Source: Massilia sp. METH4 (GTDB lineage: Bacteria; Pseudomonadota; Gammaproteobacteria; Burkholderiales; Burkholderiaceae_D). Taken from it: a stretch of 64,000 nt of DNA. The stretch is taken from the NCBI RefSeq assembly GCF_037094685.1, contig NZ_CP146614.1, positions 4,464,001-4,528,000 on the forward strand, read 5' to 3'. Within the stretch, counting starts at the first letter, position 1. Every line of letters begins with the position of its first letter. Of this stretch, positions 17,738 through 26,429 are shown piece after piece. Position numbers and translations under genes: made by a program. The notes under the pieces were generated by a model. The model was not told the origin of the DNA. It ran no database searches and saw nothing but the letters and a program-made list of their open reading frames with translations.

Positions 17738-18133
17738 TTACAGGCGGCGGCCCTGGTTCTCCGCCTTCACGCGGATATTGGCCAGGCGGGCCGCTTGCGT
17801 GGCCGGCGCCGAGGCGGACACCACGAGAGCGTCGCCGGCATCCACGCCGAGCACCTGCAGCACCGTCGAATACGGCGACTTGTGGCCGCGGGCGGCGAAG
17901 TCCGCATCGGTGAGCACCACCGAGAACAGGTGGTGCGCCGCGTCGCCGAAGCGTTCGCGCAGCCGGCGGTCCGCCTGGCTGTGCGGCAGGTCGCTCACCA
18001 GCGCGCAATGGGCACCGCCATCGATGGCTTCGTGCAGCATTTTTTCGGCCTCGATATCGGCGCGCATGGGAAACATGCCCAGGGCGCGGTCCTGGAACGT
18101 GGATAAGTCGAAAATTACTGCTTGAGCCGTCAT
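17738..18133 (-). CDS. Short HAD-like protein lacking catalytic residues
   Basis: 131-residue protein. The frame resembles a minimal haloacid dehalogenase fold: IFDLST at the N-terminus, a helix block, GHKSPYSTVLQVLGVD (motif III Lys region) and VVSASAPATQAARLANI (motif IV region). The second acidic residue of DxD is Ser and the motif IV acids are absent, so phosphatase activity is unlikely and a regulatory or vestigial role is possible. It lacks a cap domain. It is the first gene before ndh on this strand and divergent from a LysR gene. The HAD relationship is by pattern only. Confidence 0.6.
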   Translation of the reverse strand: MTAQAVIFDLSTFQDRALGMFPMRADIEAEKMLHEAIDGGAHCALVSDLPHSQADRRLRERFGDAAHHLFSVVLTDADFAARGHKSPYSTVLQVLGVDAGDALVVSASAPATQAARLANIRVKAENQGRRL

Positions 18134-18236
18134 GGGATTCTCCTTGTCAAAAGAACACAGCGAATGGTTCCCACTATACGGGCTGTTCGAATAAAATAAA
18201 AATAAGATATTTACGGGTTTTTATAAGGAATTACTG

Positions 18237-19232
18237 ATGTATCCGGCAAGCTTCAAGCAATTGCAGGCCCTCGTGCAGGTGGCGCGCCACCAGAGCGTGT
18301 CGCGCGCGGCCGAGGCCATGCACGTCACGCAACCGGCGGTATCGATGCACTTGCGCATGCTCGAAGAGGCAGCGGGCCTGCCGCTCACGCGCAAGCAGGG
18401 GCGCAATATCCAGCTGACGGCGGCGGGCGAGCTGCTGGTCGGCTATGCCGAGCGCCTGCTGGCCGTGTGGGAAGAGGCGGGCGACGAGATCGCCGCCCTG
18501 AAAGGCGTCACCAGCGGCACGCTGCGCATCGGCGCGGTGATGACGGCCGAACACCTGCTGCCCCCCATGCTGGTGCGCTTCACGAGCGGCCATCCGGGCG
18601 TGCGCATCAAGCTGCAGGTGGGGTCGCGGCCGGAAGTGATCGGCATGCTGAGCCGCGACGAGATCGACCTCGCGATCATGGGCACGCCGCCGCGCGAATT
18701 TCCGACCAGCGCGAGCCGCTTCGCGCGCCACCCGATGGCGTTCTTCGTGGCGCCCTCGCACCCGCTGGCGCGCGGCAAGGCATCGCTGGAAGAGCTGGCC
18801 GGCCACAACTTGCTGGTGCGCGAACCCGGCTCGGGCACGCGTTCGGCGATCGAGCGCCTGTACAAGGAAGCCAACGCGCCGCTGTCGATCGGCTCGGAAT
18901 TGTCGAGCAACGAGGCGATCAAGCGCATGACGGCGGCCGGCCTGGGCGTGGCCTTCCTGTCGGTGCACGCGTGCTCGCTGGAAGTGGAAACGGGAAGGCT
19001 GCAAGTGCTGCCGGTGGAGGGCACGCCCGTGCTGGGCGACTGGCACGTGATGCACAAGGCGGACCACCCGATACCGACCGTGGCCGCGTCCTTCCATGAA
19101 TTCATGGTCGAACACGGCCAGCAGGTGATCACGGGCGAGCTGGAGGGCGGCGGGGCGGACCCCGCCGGGGTCAGTACAGCACCACGGAGCGGATCGACTC
19201 GCCCGCCTTCATCAGGTCGAAGCCCTCGTTGA
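18237..19232 (+). CDS. LysR-family transcriptional regulator (CbbR-like)
   Basis: 331-residue regulator: HTH at residues 1-60 (SRAAEAMHVTQPAVSMHLRMLEE region), then an effector domain similar to CbbR/CysB-type regulators with HPLARGK and NLLVREPGSGTR. AAGGA precedes the ATG. The core ends near residue 300; the last ~30 residues are low-complexity and overlap the convergent alcohol dehydrogenase by 62 bases, so the natural protein may end in a non-conserved tail. It diverges from the HAD-like/ndh pair across 103 AT-rich bases, which are the likely target promoters. Confidence 0.87.
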   Translation: MYPASFKQLQALVQVARHQSVSRAAEAMHVTQPAVSMHLRMLEEAAGLPLTRKQGRNIQLTAAGELLVGYAERLLAVWEEAGDEIAALKGVTSGTLRIGAVMTAEHLLPPMLVRFTSGHPGVRIKLQVGSRPEVIGMLSRDEIDLAIMGTPPREFPTSASRFARHPMAFFVAPSHPLARGKASLEELAGHNLLVREPGSGTRSAIERLYKEANAPLSIGSELSSNEAIKRMTAAGLGVAFLSVHACSLEVETGRLQVLPVEGTPVLGDWHVMHKADHPIPTVAASFHEFMVEHGQQVITGELEGGGADPAGVSTAPRSGSTRPPSSGRSPR

Positions 19233-20277
19233 TGCGTTCGAGCGGCAGGCGGTGCGTGATCAGGTCGTCGATATTGATCTTGCCGTCCATGTACCAGTCC
19301 ACGATTTTCGGCACGTCGGTACGCCCGCGCGCGCCGCCGAACGCCGAGCCGTGCCACCCGCGGCCCGTCACCAGCTGGAACGGCCGCGTGGAAATTTCCT
19401 GGCCGGCCGCCGCCACGCCGATGATGAAGCTCTTGCCCCAGCCCTTGTGCGTGCATTCCAGCGCCTGGCGCATCAAGCCGGTGTTGCCGACGCACTCGAA
19501 GCTGTAGTCGGCGCCGCCGTCGGTCAGTTGCACGATCGCATCGACCACGTTCTCCACTTCCTTCGGGTTGATGAAGTGCGTCATGCCGAACTTGCGCGCG
19601 ATCTCCTGGCGGGCCGGGTTGATGTCGATGCCGATGATCTTGTCCGCGCCCACCATTTTCGCGGCCTGGATCACGTTCAGGCCGATGCCGCCCAGGCCGA
19701 ACACGGCCACGTTGGCGCCAGCTTCCACCTTCGCCGAGAACAGCACCGCGCCCACGCCGGTGGTCACGCCGCAGCCGATGTAGCACACCTTGTCGAACGG
19801 CGCGTCGGAGCGGATCTTCGCCAGCGCGATCTCCGGCACCACGATGTAGTTCGAGAAGGTAGAGGTGCCCATGTAGTGGAACAGCGGCTTGCCGTCCAGC
19901 GAGAAGCGCGACGTGGCGTCCGGCATCAGGCCGCGGCCCTGCGTGGAGCGGATTGCCTGGCACAGGTTGGTCTTTTGCGACAGGCAGAACTTGCACTGCC
20001 GGCATTCCGGCGTGTACAGCGGGATCACGTGGTCGTCCTTCTTCAGGCTCGTCACGCCGGGGCCCACGTCGACGACGATGCCGGCGCCTTCATGCCCCAG
20101 GATGGCCGGGAACAGGCCTTCCGGGTCGGCGCCCGAGAGCGTGTAGTAATCGGTGTGGCAGATGCCTGTGGCCTTCAGTTCCACCAGCACTTCGCCGGCC
20201 CGCGGGCCTTCCAGGTCCACTTCTTCCACGGTCAGGGGCGCGCCGGCGCGCCATGCGATCGCTGCTTTGGTTTTCAT
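19171..20277 (-). CDS. frmA: S-(hydroxymethyl)glutathione dehydrogenase / class III alcohol dehydrogenase
   Basis: 368-residue zinc medium-chain dehydrogenase oxidising the formaldehyde-glutathione adduct to S-formylglutathione. Catalytic zinc ligands are in GICHTDYYTLSG and GHEGAG; the structural zinc cluster is CRQCKFCLSQKTNLC; the NAD site is GLGGIGLNV followed by the acidic DINP. GRGLMPDATSRF and STFSNYIVV are class III signatures. The ATG at 20277 (MKTKAAIAW) is the family-standard start. No esterase gene (fghA) or FrmR-type regulator is adjacent; an AraC regulator diverges upstream across about 120 bases. Confidence 0.93.
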   Translation of the reverse strand: MKTKAAIAWRAGAPLTVEEVDLEGPRAGEVLVELKATGICHTDYYTLSGADPEGLFPAILGHEGAGIVVDVGPGVTSLKKDDHVIPLYTPECRQCKFCLSQKTNLCQAIRSTQGRGLMPDATSRFSLDGKPLFHYMGTSTFSNYIVVPEIALAKIRSDAPFDKVCYIGCGVTTGVGAVLFSAKVEAGANVAVFGLGGIGLNVIQAAKMVGADKIIGIDINPARQEIARKFGMTHFINPKEVENVVDAIVQLTDGGADYSFECVGNTGLMRQALECTHKGWGKSFIIGVAAAGQEISTRPFQLVTGRGWHGSAFGGARGRTDVPKIVDWYMDGKINIDDLITHRLPLERINEGFDLMKAGESIRSVVLY

Positions 20278-20399
20278 TTGCTGTCCTCGTGATGTGTATG
20301 CGTAGTGCTTGATTCCCGATTGTCGCGGCGGCCATGGCGCGGTGGGGGAGGGTCGCCGGAAGATGGCAGGATTTGCTGTCATAATGGCTGGATCTTGAT

Positions 20400-21440
20400 G
20401 TGCCGCCCCACCCATTCATGAATGCCAGAACCGCGCCCCCGCCGCGCACCGTCGACATCGTCGTCTATCCCGGTTTCAAGGCGATGGAAGCGATCGGACC
20501 GATGTCCGTCTTCGAATACGCCAACCTCCACCTGCGCCGCCGCGGCCAGCCGCCCGGCTACGACGTGCGCATCGCGTCGACCCGTACCGGGCCGGTGGCG
20601 TCGGACACGCTGATGTCGCTGGAGGCGACCAAGGCCCTGTCGACGCTGGCGCTGCCGGACGATGCCATCATCGTCGGCGCGCGGCACATCGACGCCGCGC
20701 TGGAGCAGTCCGCGCCCATCGTCGACTGGGCGCGCGACGCCTGGCCGCGCATCGGCCGCATGGCGGCGCTGTGTTCCGGCGCCTTCTTCCTGGCCGCCGC
20801 GGGCGCCCTGACGGGCAAGCGCGCCACCACGCACTGGGCGGTGGCGCAGCAGTTGCAGGCGCGCCACCCGCAGGTGGCCGTCGATGCCGACGCGATCTTC
20901 GTCCAGGCCGGCAATATCTGGACGTCGGCCGGCGTCACCGCCGGCATCGACCTGGCGCTGGCGTTCGTCGAAGAGGACTTCGGCCGCCGCCTGGCGCTGG
21001 AAGTGGCGACGGAAATGGTCGTGTACCTGAAGCGCCCGGGCGGGCAATCGCAGTTCAGCGCGCACCTGCGCGTGGAACGGACGGCGCGGCCCACGGTGCG
21101 CGAGATCCAGGCCTGGGTGCTGGACAACCTGCATGAACGCATCACGGTGGCCATGCTGGCCGAGAAAGCCATGATGAGCGAACGCCACTTCGCCCGCGTG
21201 TTTCAGCAGGAGGCGGGCATGAGCACGCTCGAATTCGTCGAGCACTGCCGCTTCGAGCGCGTTTGCCAGCTGCTGGGGGAGCTGGCCCTGCCGCTGAAAT
21301 CGATCGCGGCGCATGCCGGCTTTTCCGACGAGGCGCAGATGCGCCGCGTGTTCCAGAAGAAGCTGGGCATCACGCCGAAGGTGTACCGGGAACGGTTCGC
21401 GACCACGGGCGTGGGCAGGGGGCGGCCACCGTCCGGGTGA
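20400..21440 (+). CDS. GlxA-type AraC regulator with DJ-1/PfpI domain
   Basis: 346 residues. An N-terminal DJ-1/PfpI amidotransferase-like sensor (VDIVVYPGFKAMEAIGP; conserved Cys in ALCSGAFFLA) is followed by a C-terminal AraC double HTH (ITVAMLAEKAMMSERHFARVF and SIAAHAGFSDEAQMRRVFQKK regions). The GTG at 20400 has GGA about 9 bases upstream; the ATG at 20418 is an equally possible start. It is followed by a cupin gene 10 bases downstream, probably the same operon, and diverges from frmA. Family members sense small metabolites; the ligand is unknown. Confidence 0.88.
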   Translation: MPPHPFMNARTAPPPRTVDIVVYPGFKAMEAIGPMSVFEYANLHLRRRGQPPGYDVRIASTRTGPVASDTLMSLEATKALSTLALPDDAIIVGARHIDAALEQSAPIVDWARDAWPRIGRMAALCSGAFFLAAAGALTGKRATTHWAVAQQLQARHPQVAVDADAIFVQAGNIWTSAGVTAGIDLALAFVEEDFGRRLALEVATEMVVYLKRPGGQSQFSAHLRVERTARPTVREIQAWVLDNLHERITVAMLAEKAMMSERHFARVFQQEAGMSTLEFVEHCRFERVCQLLGELALPLKSIAAHAGFSDEAQMRRVFQKKLGITPKVYRERFATTGVGRGRPPSG

Positions 21441-21450
21441 GAGAGTCGTC

Positions 21451-22119
21451 ATGCTCGTGAATGCCGATTTCTCCCGCCCAGCCACCGTCACGCCGGACGA
21501 ATACCGGTGGGTGGCGTCGCCCCAGGCCGGCGTGGAGCGCGTGATGCTCGATCGCGTGGGCGCCGAGAAGGCGCGGGCGACGAGCATCGTGCGCTACGCG
21601 CCCGGCTCACGTTTCCCGCGCCACCGGCACCCCGGCGGCGAGGAAATCCTCGTCCTGGAAGGGACGTTTTCCGACGAGGGGGCCGACTTCCCGGCCGGCT
21701 GGTACGTGCGCAACCCGCCGGGCTCGTACCACAGCCCCGCCAGCGCGCCGGGTGCCGTCATCTTCGTCAAGCTGGGGCAGATGGCCGCCTCGGAAGCCGA
21801 GGCGACGCGCATCGATACGCGCGACCGCGGCCGCTGGCAGGCGGCCGGAGACCGCGCGGTCTGCCCGCTGTTCGCCGACGAAGGCGAACAGGTGTCATTG
21901 CAGCGCCTGGCCGCCGGCGCCACGGTCTTTCCCATGGCCGTACCGGGCGCCGAGCTGCTGGTGCTGGAAGGCACCTTGTTCGCCGGTGCCCGCACCTGCC
22001 CGCAAGGGACGTGGCTGCGGCTGCCGGAAGGAACCTGGCCGGGCATCGTGGCGGGCGGGCAGGGCGCCACGTTCTACCTGAAACTCGGCCGGCCCGGACG
22101 GATGGCGGGAGAGCTCTGA
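21451..22119 (+). CDS. ChrR-like double cupin protein
   Basis: 222-residue cytoplasmic bicupin. The first cupin has SRFPRHRHPGGEEILVLEG with the metal-binding HxH and Glu, then GTF and a second motif YHSP. The second half repeats the fold without histidines (VFPMAVPGAELLVLEG). This matches the ChrR anti-sigma-type cupin family, but no zinc-binding anti-sigma N-terminus is present, so a stand-alone metal-dependent enzyme or sensor is possible. It is probably coexpressed with the GlxA-type regulator just upstream. Confidence 0.82.
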   Translation: MLVNADFSRPATVTPDEYRWVASPQAGVERVMLDRVGAEKARATSIVRYAPGSRFPRHRHPGGEEILVLEGTFSDEGADFPAGWYVRNPPGSYHSPASAPGAVIFVKLGQMAASEAEATRIDTRDRGRWQAAGDRAVCPLFADEGEQVSLQRLAAGATVFPMAVPGAELLVLEGTLFAGARTCPQGTWLRLPEGTWPGIVAGGQGATFYLKLGRPGRMAGEL

Positions 22120-22207
22120 TGTAAGCAACGGCATCCGGTGGTATCATTGAATACATTCGTGCAAATGTATTTGCGGCGCACGCCGCCTCTTCTACCCGAT
22201 CCACCCG

Positions 22208-23065
22208 ATGATCAAGAAATTCGCCGCCGCCTTGCTCTTCCTGGCATGTGCGCAAGCCCCCGCCGTGCCCCTCGGATCGCACGCCGTGCTCGTCGTCGAG
22301 AACGGCACCGGCAAGGTCCTCCTCGAAAAGAACGCCGACATGGTGGTGCCGATCGCTTCGCTGACGAAGCTGATGACGGCCATGGTCGTGCTGGACGCCA
22401 AGCTCGACATGGACGAGCGCATCCGCATCGACGACGACGACGTCGACCGGCTGAAGTACAGCCGCTCGCGCGTGCCGGTCGGTGCCACCCTGTCGCGGGC
22501 CGACGTGCTGCACCTCGCGCTGATGTCCTCGGATAACCGCGCGGCGGCCGCGCTGGCGCGCACCTTCCCCGGCGGCCCGGCGCGATTCCAGGCGGCGGTC
22601 GACGCGAAGCTGCGCGCGCTGGGCATGACCCAGACCCGCATCCACGAACCCACCGGCCTGTCGCCGGCCAACACCTCGACGGCCGAGGACCTTGTCAGGA
22701 TGGCCACCGCGGCGGCCGGCTACCCGGCCATCAAGCGGCTGACGACCGACAAGCGCGACATCATGCGCATCCAGGGCCGGCAGGTCGAGTACCACAACAC
22801 GAATCGCCTGGTGGGCGCCAGGGGCTGGAACATCCGCCTGTCGAAAACCGGCTACACGTCGGAGGCGGGGCGCTGCCTGATCATGCGGGTGAGGGCGGCT
22901 GGCAAGAGCGCCACGATGGTGCTGCTGAACGCCGGCAGTTCGGCGGCCAGGGTCGCCGACGCGCTCAACATCCGGCGCATGCTCGCGGGGCGCGAGGCGC
23001 CCAAGGCATCGGCCAGGAAGGTGGCGCGGCGCAACGCGCCTGCCCGCAAGCGCCGCAGCCGCTGA
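22208..23065 (+). CDS. pbpG: D-alanyl-D-alanine endopeptidase, PBP7 type
   Basis: 285-residue periplasmic low-molecular-weight penicillin-binding protein (S11 family) cutting peptidoglycan cross-links. Signal peptide residues 1-19; catalytic SLTK (Ser51, Lys54), SDN (108-110) and KTG (213-215) are intact. The C-terminus is a basic tail (KVARRNAPARKRRSR) that could bind the envelope, in place of the amphipathic anchor of PBP5/6. It starts with ATG after an 88-base gap and appears monocistronic. Confidence 0.92.
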   Translation: MIKKFAAALLFLACAQAPAVPLGSHAVLVVENGTGKVLLEKNADMVVPIASLTKLMTAMVVLDAKLDMDERIRIDDDDVDRLKYSRSRVPVGATLSRADVLHLALMSSDNRAAAALARTFPGGPARFQAAVDAKLRALGMTQTRIHEPTGLSPANTSTAEDLVRMATAAAGYPAIKRLTTDKRDIMRIQGRQVEYHNTNRLVGARGWNIRLSKTGYTSEAGRCLIMRVRAAGKSATMVLLNAGSSAARVADALNIRRMLAGREAPKASARKVARRNAPARKRRSR

Positions 23066-23103
23066 CGCACCGGGCCGGGTCGCCGCCCTCGGACTGCGGT
23101 ACC

Positions 23104-23883
23104 ATGGCCGGCATGGCAGAACCACTCCACCATGTCCGCCCGCTGCGCACCGGCCTGCCCGGCGTGCAGGCGCTGGTAACGGAATCGGCCCGCAGCTTCG
23201 GGCGGCATACGCACGACCAGTTCGGCATTGGCCTCGTCGTGCAGGGCGCGCACGCGTCGCACAGCTGCGCGGGGCGGGTCGAAGCGCAGCCGGGGGATTG
23301 CATTACCGTGCACCCCGGCGAGGTGCATGACGGCAGTCCGCTGGGCGGCATGCCGCGCCGCTGGTTCATGCTGTATCTGGATAGCACCGCCGTGGACGGC
23401 GCCTACGAGTTCGCCCGGCCCGTGCTGCGCAATCCGGCGCTGCGCGAAACCCTGCTTGCGCTGCACGGCGCGCTGGCCGGCGGCATGGCCGATGGCCTGT
23501 TGGTCGAGCAGGAAAGCGCGCGGCTCCTGGCGCTGGCGGCCGGCCGGCCCCCTGGCCAGATCGAAGTGCCCGCGGTCCTGCGCCGCGCCCGCCAGCTGAT
23601 CGACGACTGCCCCTCCAGCGAGCTCACGCTGGACGCGCTGGCCCGTGCTGCCGGGATGGACAAATTCCAGCTGGTGCGCGGCTTCGGCCACGCGTTCGGC
23701 CTCACGCCGCACGCCTGCCTCATGCAGCGGCGCATCCAGCTGGCGCGGGCGCTGCTGGCCGCGGGCGTGCCCGTGGTCCAGGCGGCCGCCGACGCCGGCT
23801 TCGCAGACCAGAGCCACCTCACGCGGCTGTTTGCCCGCACGTTCGGCATCACGCCCGCCGCCTATCGCCGCGCCTTCGCCTGA
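23104..23883 (+). CDS. AraC-family transcriptional regulator
   Basis: 259 residues: an N-terminal AraC-type cupin ligand domain (SFGRHTHDQFGIGLVVQG, HPGEVHDG) and a C-terminal double HTH (LTLDALARAAGMDKFQLVRGF and VVQAAADAGFADQSHLTRLF regions). ATGs at 23104 and 23113 are both possible. It lies 65 bases upstream of a DMT exporter on the same strand, which it may regulate; this combination is common for amino acid or drug exporters. Confidence 0.88.
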   Translation: MAGMAEPLHHVRPLRTGLPGVQALVTESARSFGRHTHDQFGIGLVVQGAHASHSCAGRVEAQPGDCITVHPGEVHDGSPLGGMPRRWFMLYLDSTAVDGAYEFARPVLRNPALRETLLALHGALAGGMADGLLVEQESARLLALAAGRPPGQIEVPAVLRRARQLIDDCPSSELTLDALARAAGMDKFQLVRGFGHAFGLTPHACLMQRRIQLARALLAAGVPVVQAAADAGFADQSHLTRLFARTFGITPAAYRRAFA

Positions 23884-23948
23884 TCCGCGCAATTTCGTTC
23901 AAGACTTGCCGCCCGCCCGCCCCCAAGCTGGCGGCAAGGAGGTGAGCG

Positions 23949-24875
23949 ATGCGCGATGTTCGAGGATATGCCCTGCTGGCGTTCGCGATGGCGAGCGTGG
24001 GCAGCACGGTGGTGGCGGGGAAATGGATGGCGCAGGTCGGGCCATTTACGGGCAATGCCTTGCGGCTCGCACTGGCGCTGCCGCTGTTCGTGCTCGCGCT
24101 GCGGTGGACCGGCACCGCGCTGCCGCGGCTGTGCCGGCACGACCGCTGGCTGCTGGCGGCGCAGGCCGCCGCGGGCAGCGTGGGCTATACGGCCCTGCTG
24201 TTGCTCGGCCTGCGGCACACGAGCGCCGCCAGTGCCGGCGCGATCGTGGGAACGCTGCCCATCGTCGCGCTGGTGCTGTCCATGCTCCTGCTCGGCGAAA
24301 GGCCGACGGTGCGCGCCGCGCTCGCCGTGCTGCTGGCGGGCGGCGGCGTGGCGTGGATGACGGCCGACCCGGCCGACGGCGGCGCAATGCTCGGCAATCT
24401 GCTGGTCGGCGCGGCGGTGCTGTGCGAAGGCCTGTTCATCCTGCTCAATCGCCGCATGCGCACGCCGCTGCCGCCGCTGGCGTTGTCCACGCTGCTCGTG
24501 GCGCTCGGACTGGCCGGCAGCGCGATCCCCGCCGCGATCGAGCTGGCGATCTCGCCCCGGCTGCCCGCGCCGGCCTTGCTCGGCGCGGTCTACTACGCCA
24601 TCGTGCCCACGTTCGCGGGCTTCATTGCGTGGTACGCCGGATCGGCGCGGGTGAGCGCCGCGGAAGCGTCGCTGTTCACGGCGGTGGCGCCGCTGGCCGC
24701 GATGGCCCTGTCGGTACTGTGGCTCGGCGAGCAGCCAGGGGAACGCCAGCTTGCCGGTGCCGCCGTGATCGTTGTGGCCGTCGTATGGCAGGCACTGCCG
24801 TCCAATTCCCGAACCGTCGAACGGTCGCGTGCCAACGATGTATGCAAACTACATCTGCTCGATAAATTAGATTGA
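23949..24875 (+). CDS. EamA/DMT superfamily transporter
   Basis: 308-residue inner-membrane permease with ten predicted spans and two EamA repeats (~8-135 and ~150-280), ending each repeat with the typical LLLGERPTV and LWLGEQPGE. A strong ribosome site AGGAGGTGA precedes the ATG by 4 bases. Likely exports a small metabolite; the upstream AraC gene is the likely regulator. The substrate cannot be inferred. Confidence 0.88.
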   Translation: MRDVRGYALLAFAMASVGSTVVAGKWMAQVGPFTGNALRLALALPLFVLALRWTGTALPRLCRHDRWLLAAQAAAGSVGYTALLLLGLRHTSAASAGAIVGTLPIVALVLSMLLLGERPTVRAALAVLLAGGGVAWMTADPADGGAMLGNLLVGAAVLCEGLFILLNRRMRTPLPPLALSTLLVALGLAGSAIPAAIELAISPRLPAPALLGAVYYAIVPTFAGFIAWYAGSARVSAAEASLFTAVAPLAAMALSVLWLGEQPGERQLAGAAVIVVAVVWQALPSNSRTVERSRANDVCKLHLLDKLD

Positions 24876-24947
24876 CTTATTCAGCCCTCTATCCAAGAAT
24901 TCGTTTACCGCAGTTACAAGATCCAACAAACGGACTACACGCGGTAT

Positions 24948-24960
24948 GTAGTCAGACTAC
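24948..24960. promoter_or_regulatory. Operator-like palindrome upstream of alpha-amylase
   Basis: GTAGT-CAG-ACTAC is a perfect inverted repeat about 70 bases before the amylase start, with an additional ACTAC 12 bases upstream. The position suits a repressor such as a LacI-type sugar regulator. The binder is unknown. Confidence 0.4.
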
Positions 24961-25027
24961 TTACCTGCAACGTGCCCCGGCACGTCGGGCACGGGCAGGT
25001 CTGATCCACACCTTGGAGGAGATACCA

Positions 25028-26299
25028 ATGAAGAAACGCATCGTCACGGCCGCGCTCGCGGCCGGCATCATCGCGGGCCTGCCGCACGCGCACGCCGCCA
25101 CGCCGGCCCAGCAGGCCGGGGGCAGCAAGGCCATCCTGTTGCAGGGCTTTCACTGGAACTCGGCCGGCTACACGCGGCCGGACTGGTACAACACGCTGTT
25201 CGACCGCGCCGACGACATTGCCGCGCTCGGCATCACCCACGTATGGTTCCCGCCGGCTTCCGATTCGGCTGCCCGTGAGGGCTACCTGCCGCGCCAGCTC
25301 AATTCCCTCACGTCGGCGTATGGCAGCCAGGCCGAGCTCGTCAACGTGGTCGGCGCGCTCAAGAACCGGGGCATTCAGTCGGTGGCCGATATCGTCGTCA
25401 ACCACCGCGTGGGCACCACGAGCTGGGCCGACTTCACGAACCCGACGTGGAGCAAGGCCGCCGTCGTCAACGGCGACGAGTGCAACTGCGGCATGGGCAA
25501 CGGCGACACGGGCGACGGCTTTTCGGCCGGCCGCGACCTCGATCACACGAATGTGGGCGAAGTCCAGAACGGCATCACCACCTGGCTGAACGGCACCATC
25601 AAGGGGGCCGGGTTCACGGGCCTGCGCTTCGACTACGTGAAGGGATTCAATGCCTCGTACGCCGGCAAGTACGCGAATGCCTTCGCGCCGGACTTCTGCG
25701 TGGGCGAGTTGTGGACCGACTTCAACCCGAACGACATGAACGCGCACCGCCAGCAGATCATGAACTGGATCGACGGCACCGGCTCTTCCTGCGGCGCATT
25801 CGACTTCACCACCAAGGCCATCCTGAACGACGCGCTCGCCAACGGCAATTACTGGCGCCTGAAGGACAGCGCCGGCAAGCCGCAGGGCGCGGTCGGCTGG
25901 TGGCCGGCGATGGCCGTCACGTTCGTGGACAACCACGACACGGGGCCGTCCGAGAGTTGCGGCACGGGCCAGAACCACTGGCCGGTACCATGCGGCAGCG
26001 TGATGGAAGGCTATGCCTACGTGCTGTCGCACCCGGGCATCCCCACCGTCTACTACCCGCACGTGTACGACTGGAACCTGAGGACGCCGATCGCCGCCCT
26101 GATCAAGGCGCGCAAGACGGCCGGTGTGCATTCCACGTCGGCGGTGGCGATCCAGCAGGCGACGCAGGGCCTGTACGCGGCGATCATCACGGGCACCACG
26201 CGCCAGCTGGCGATGAAGATCGGACCGAACAGCTGGAGTCCGGGCAGCGGCTGGACGCTGCAGGCGTCGGGGAACAACTACGCGGTGTGGATCAAGTAG
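25028..26299 (+). CDS. Secreted alpha-amylase, GH13
   Basis: 423-residue secreted endo-alpha-1,4-glucanase. Signal peptide 1-23 (ending AHA), then the GH13 barrel: DIVVNHR (region I), GLRFDYVKGF with nucleophile Asp ~202, VGELW with acid/base Glu ~227, and FVDNHDTG with Asp ~304. A short beta-sheet C-terminal domain ends AVWIK, as in plant-type alpha-amylases. There is no starch-binding domain. The ATG at 25028 has GGAGG 8 bases upstream and begins the signal peptide. The gene is free-standing with its own upstream region. Confidence 0.92.
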   Translation: MKKRIVTAALAAGIIAGLPHAHAATPAQQAGGSKAILLQGFHWNSAGYTRPDWYNTLFDRADDIAALGITHVWFPPASDSAAREGYLPRQLNSLTSAYGSQAELVNVVGALKNRGIQSVADIVVNHRVGTTSWADFTNPTWSKAAVVNGDECNCGMGNGDTGDGFSAGRDLDHTNVGEVQNGITTWLNGTIKGAGFTGLRFDYVKGFNASYAGKYANAFAPDFCVGELWTDFNPNDMNAHRQQIMNWIDGTGSSCGAFDFTTKAILNDALANGNYWRLKDSAGKPQGAVGWWPAMAVTFVDNHDTGPSESCGTGQNHWPVPCGSVMEGYAYVLSHPGIPTVYYPHVYDWNLRTPIAALIKARKTAGVHSTSAVAIQQATQGLYAAIITGTTRQLAMKIGPNSWSPGSGWTLQASGNNYAVWIK

Positions 26300-26429
26300 C
26301 GGGCGTGGTGCGCCGGCGGCCTTGCAACACTGCCACGGGCACCTGCCTGCGCACCAATGAAGTGCGCGACATGACCTAGGTAAGCTGCTAGTATCGAACG
26401 ACCCGATGCTGACTTTTACATGAGACGCC

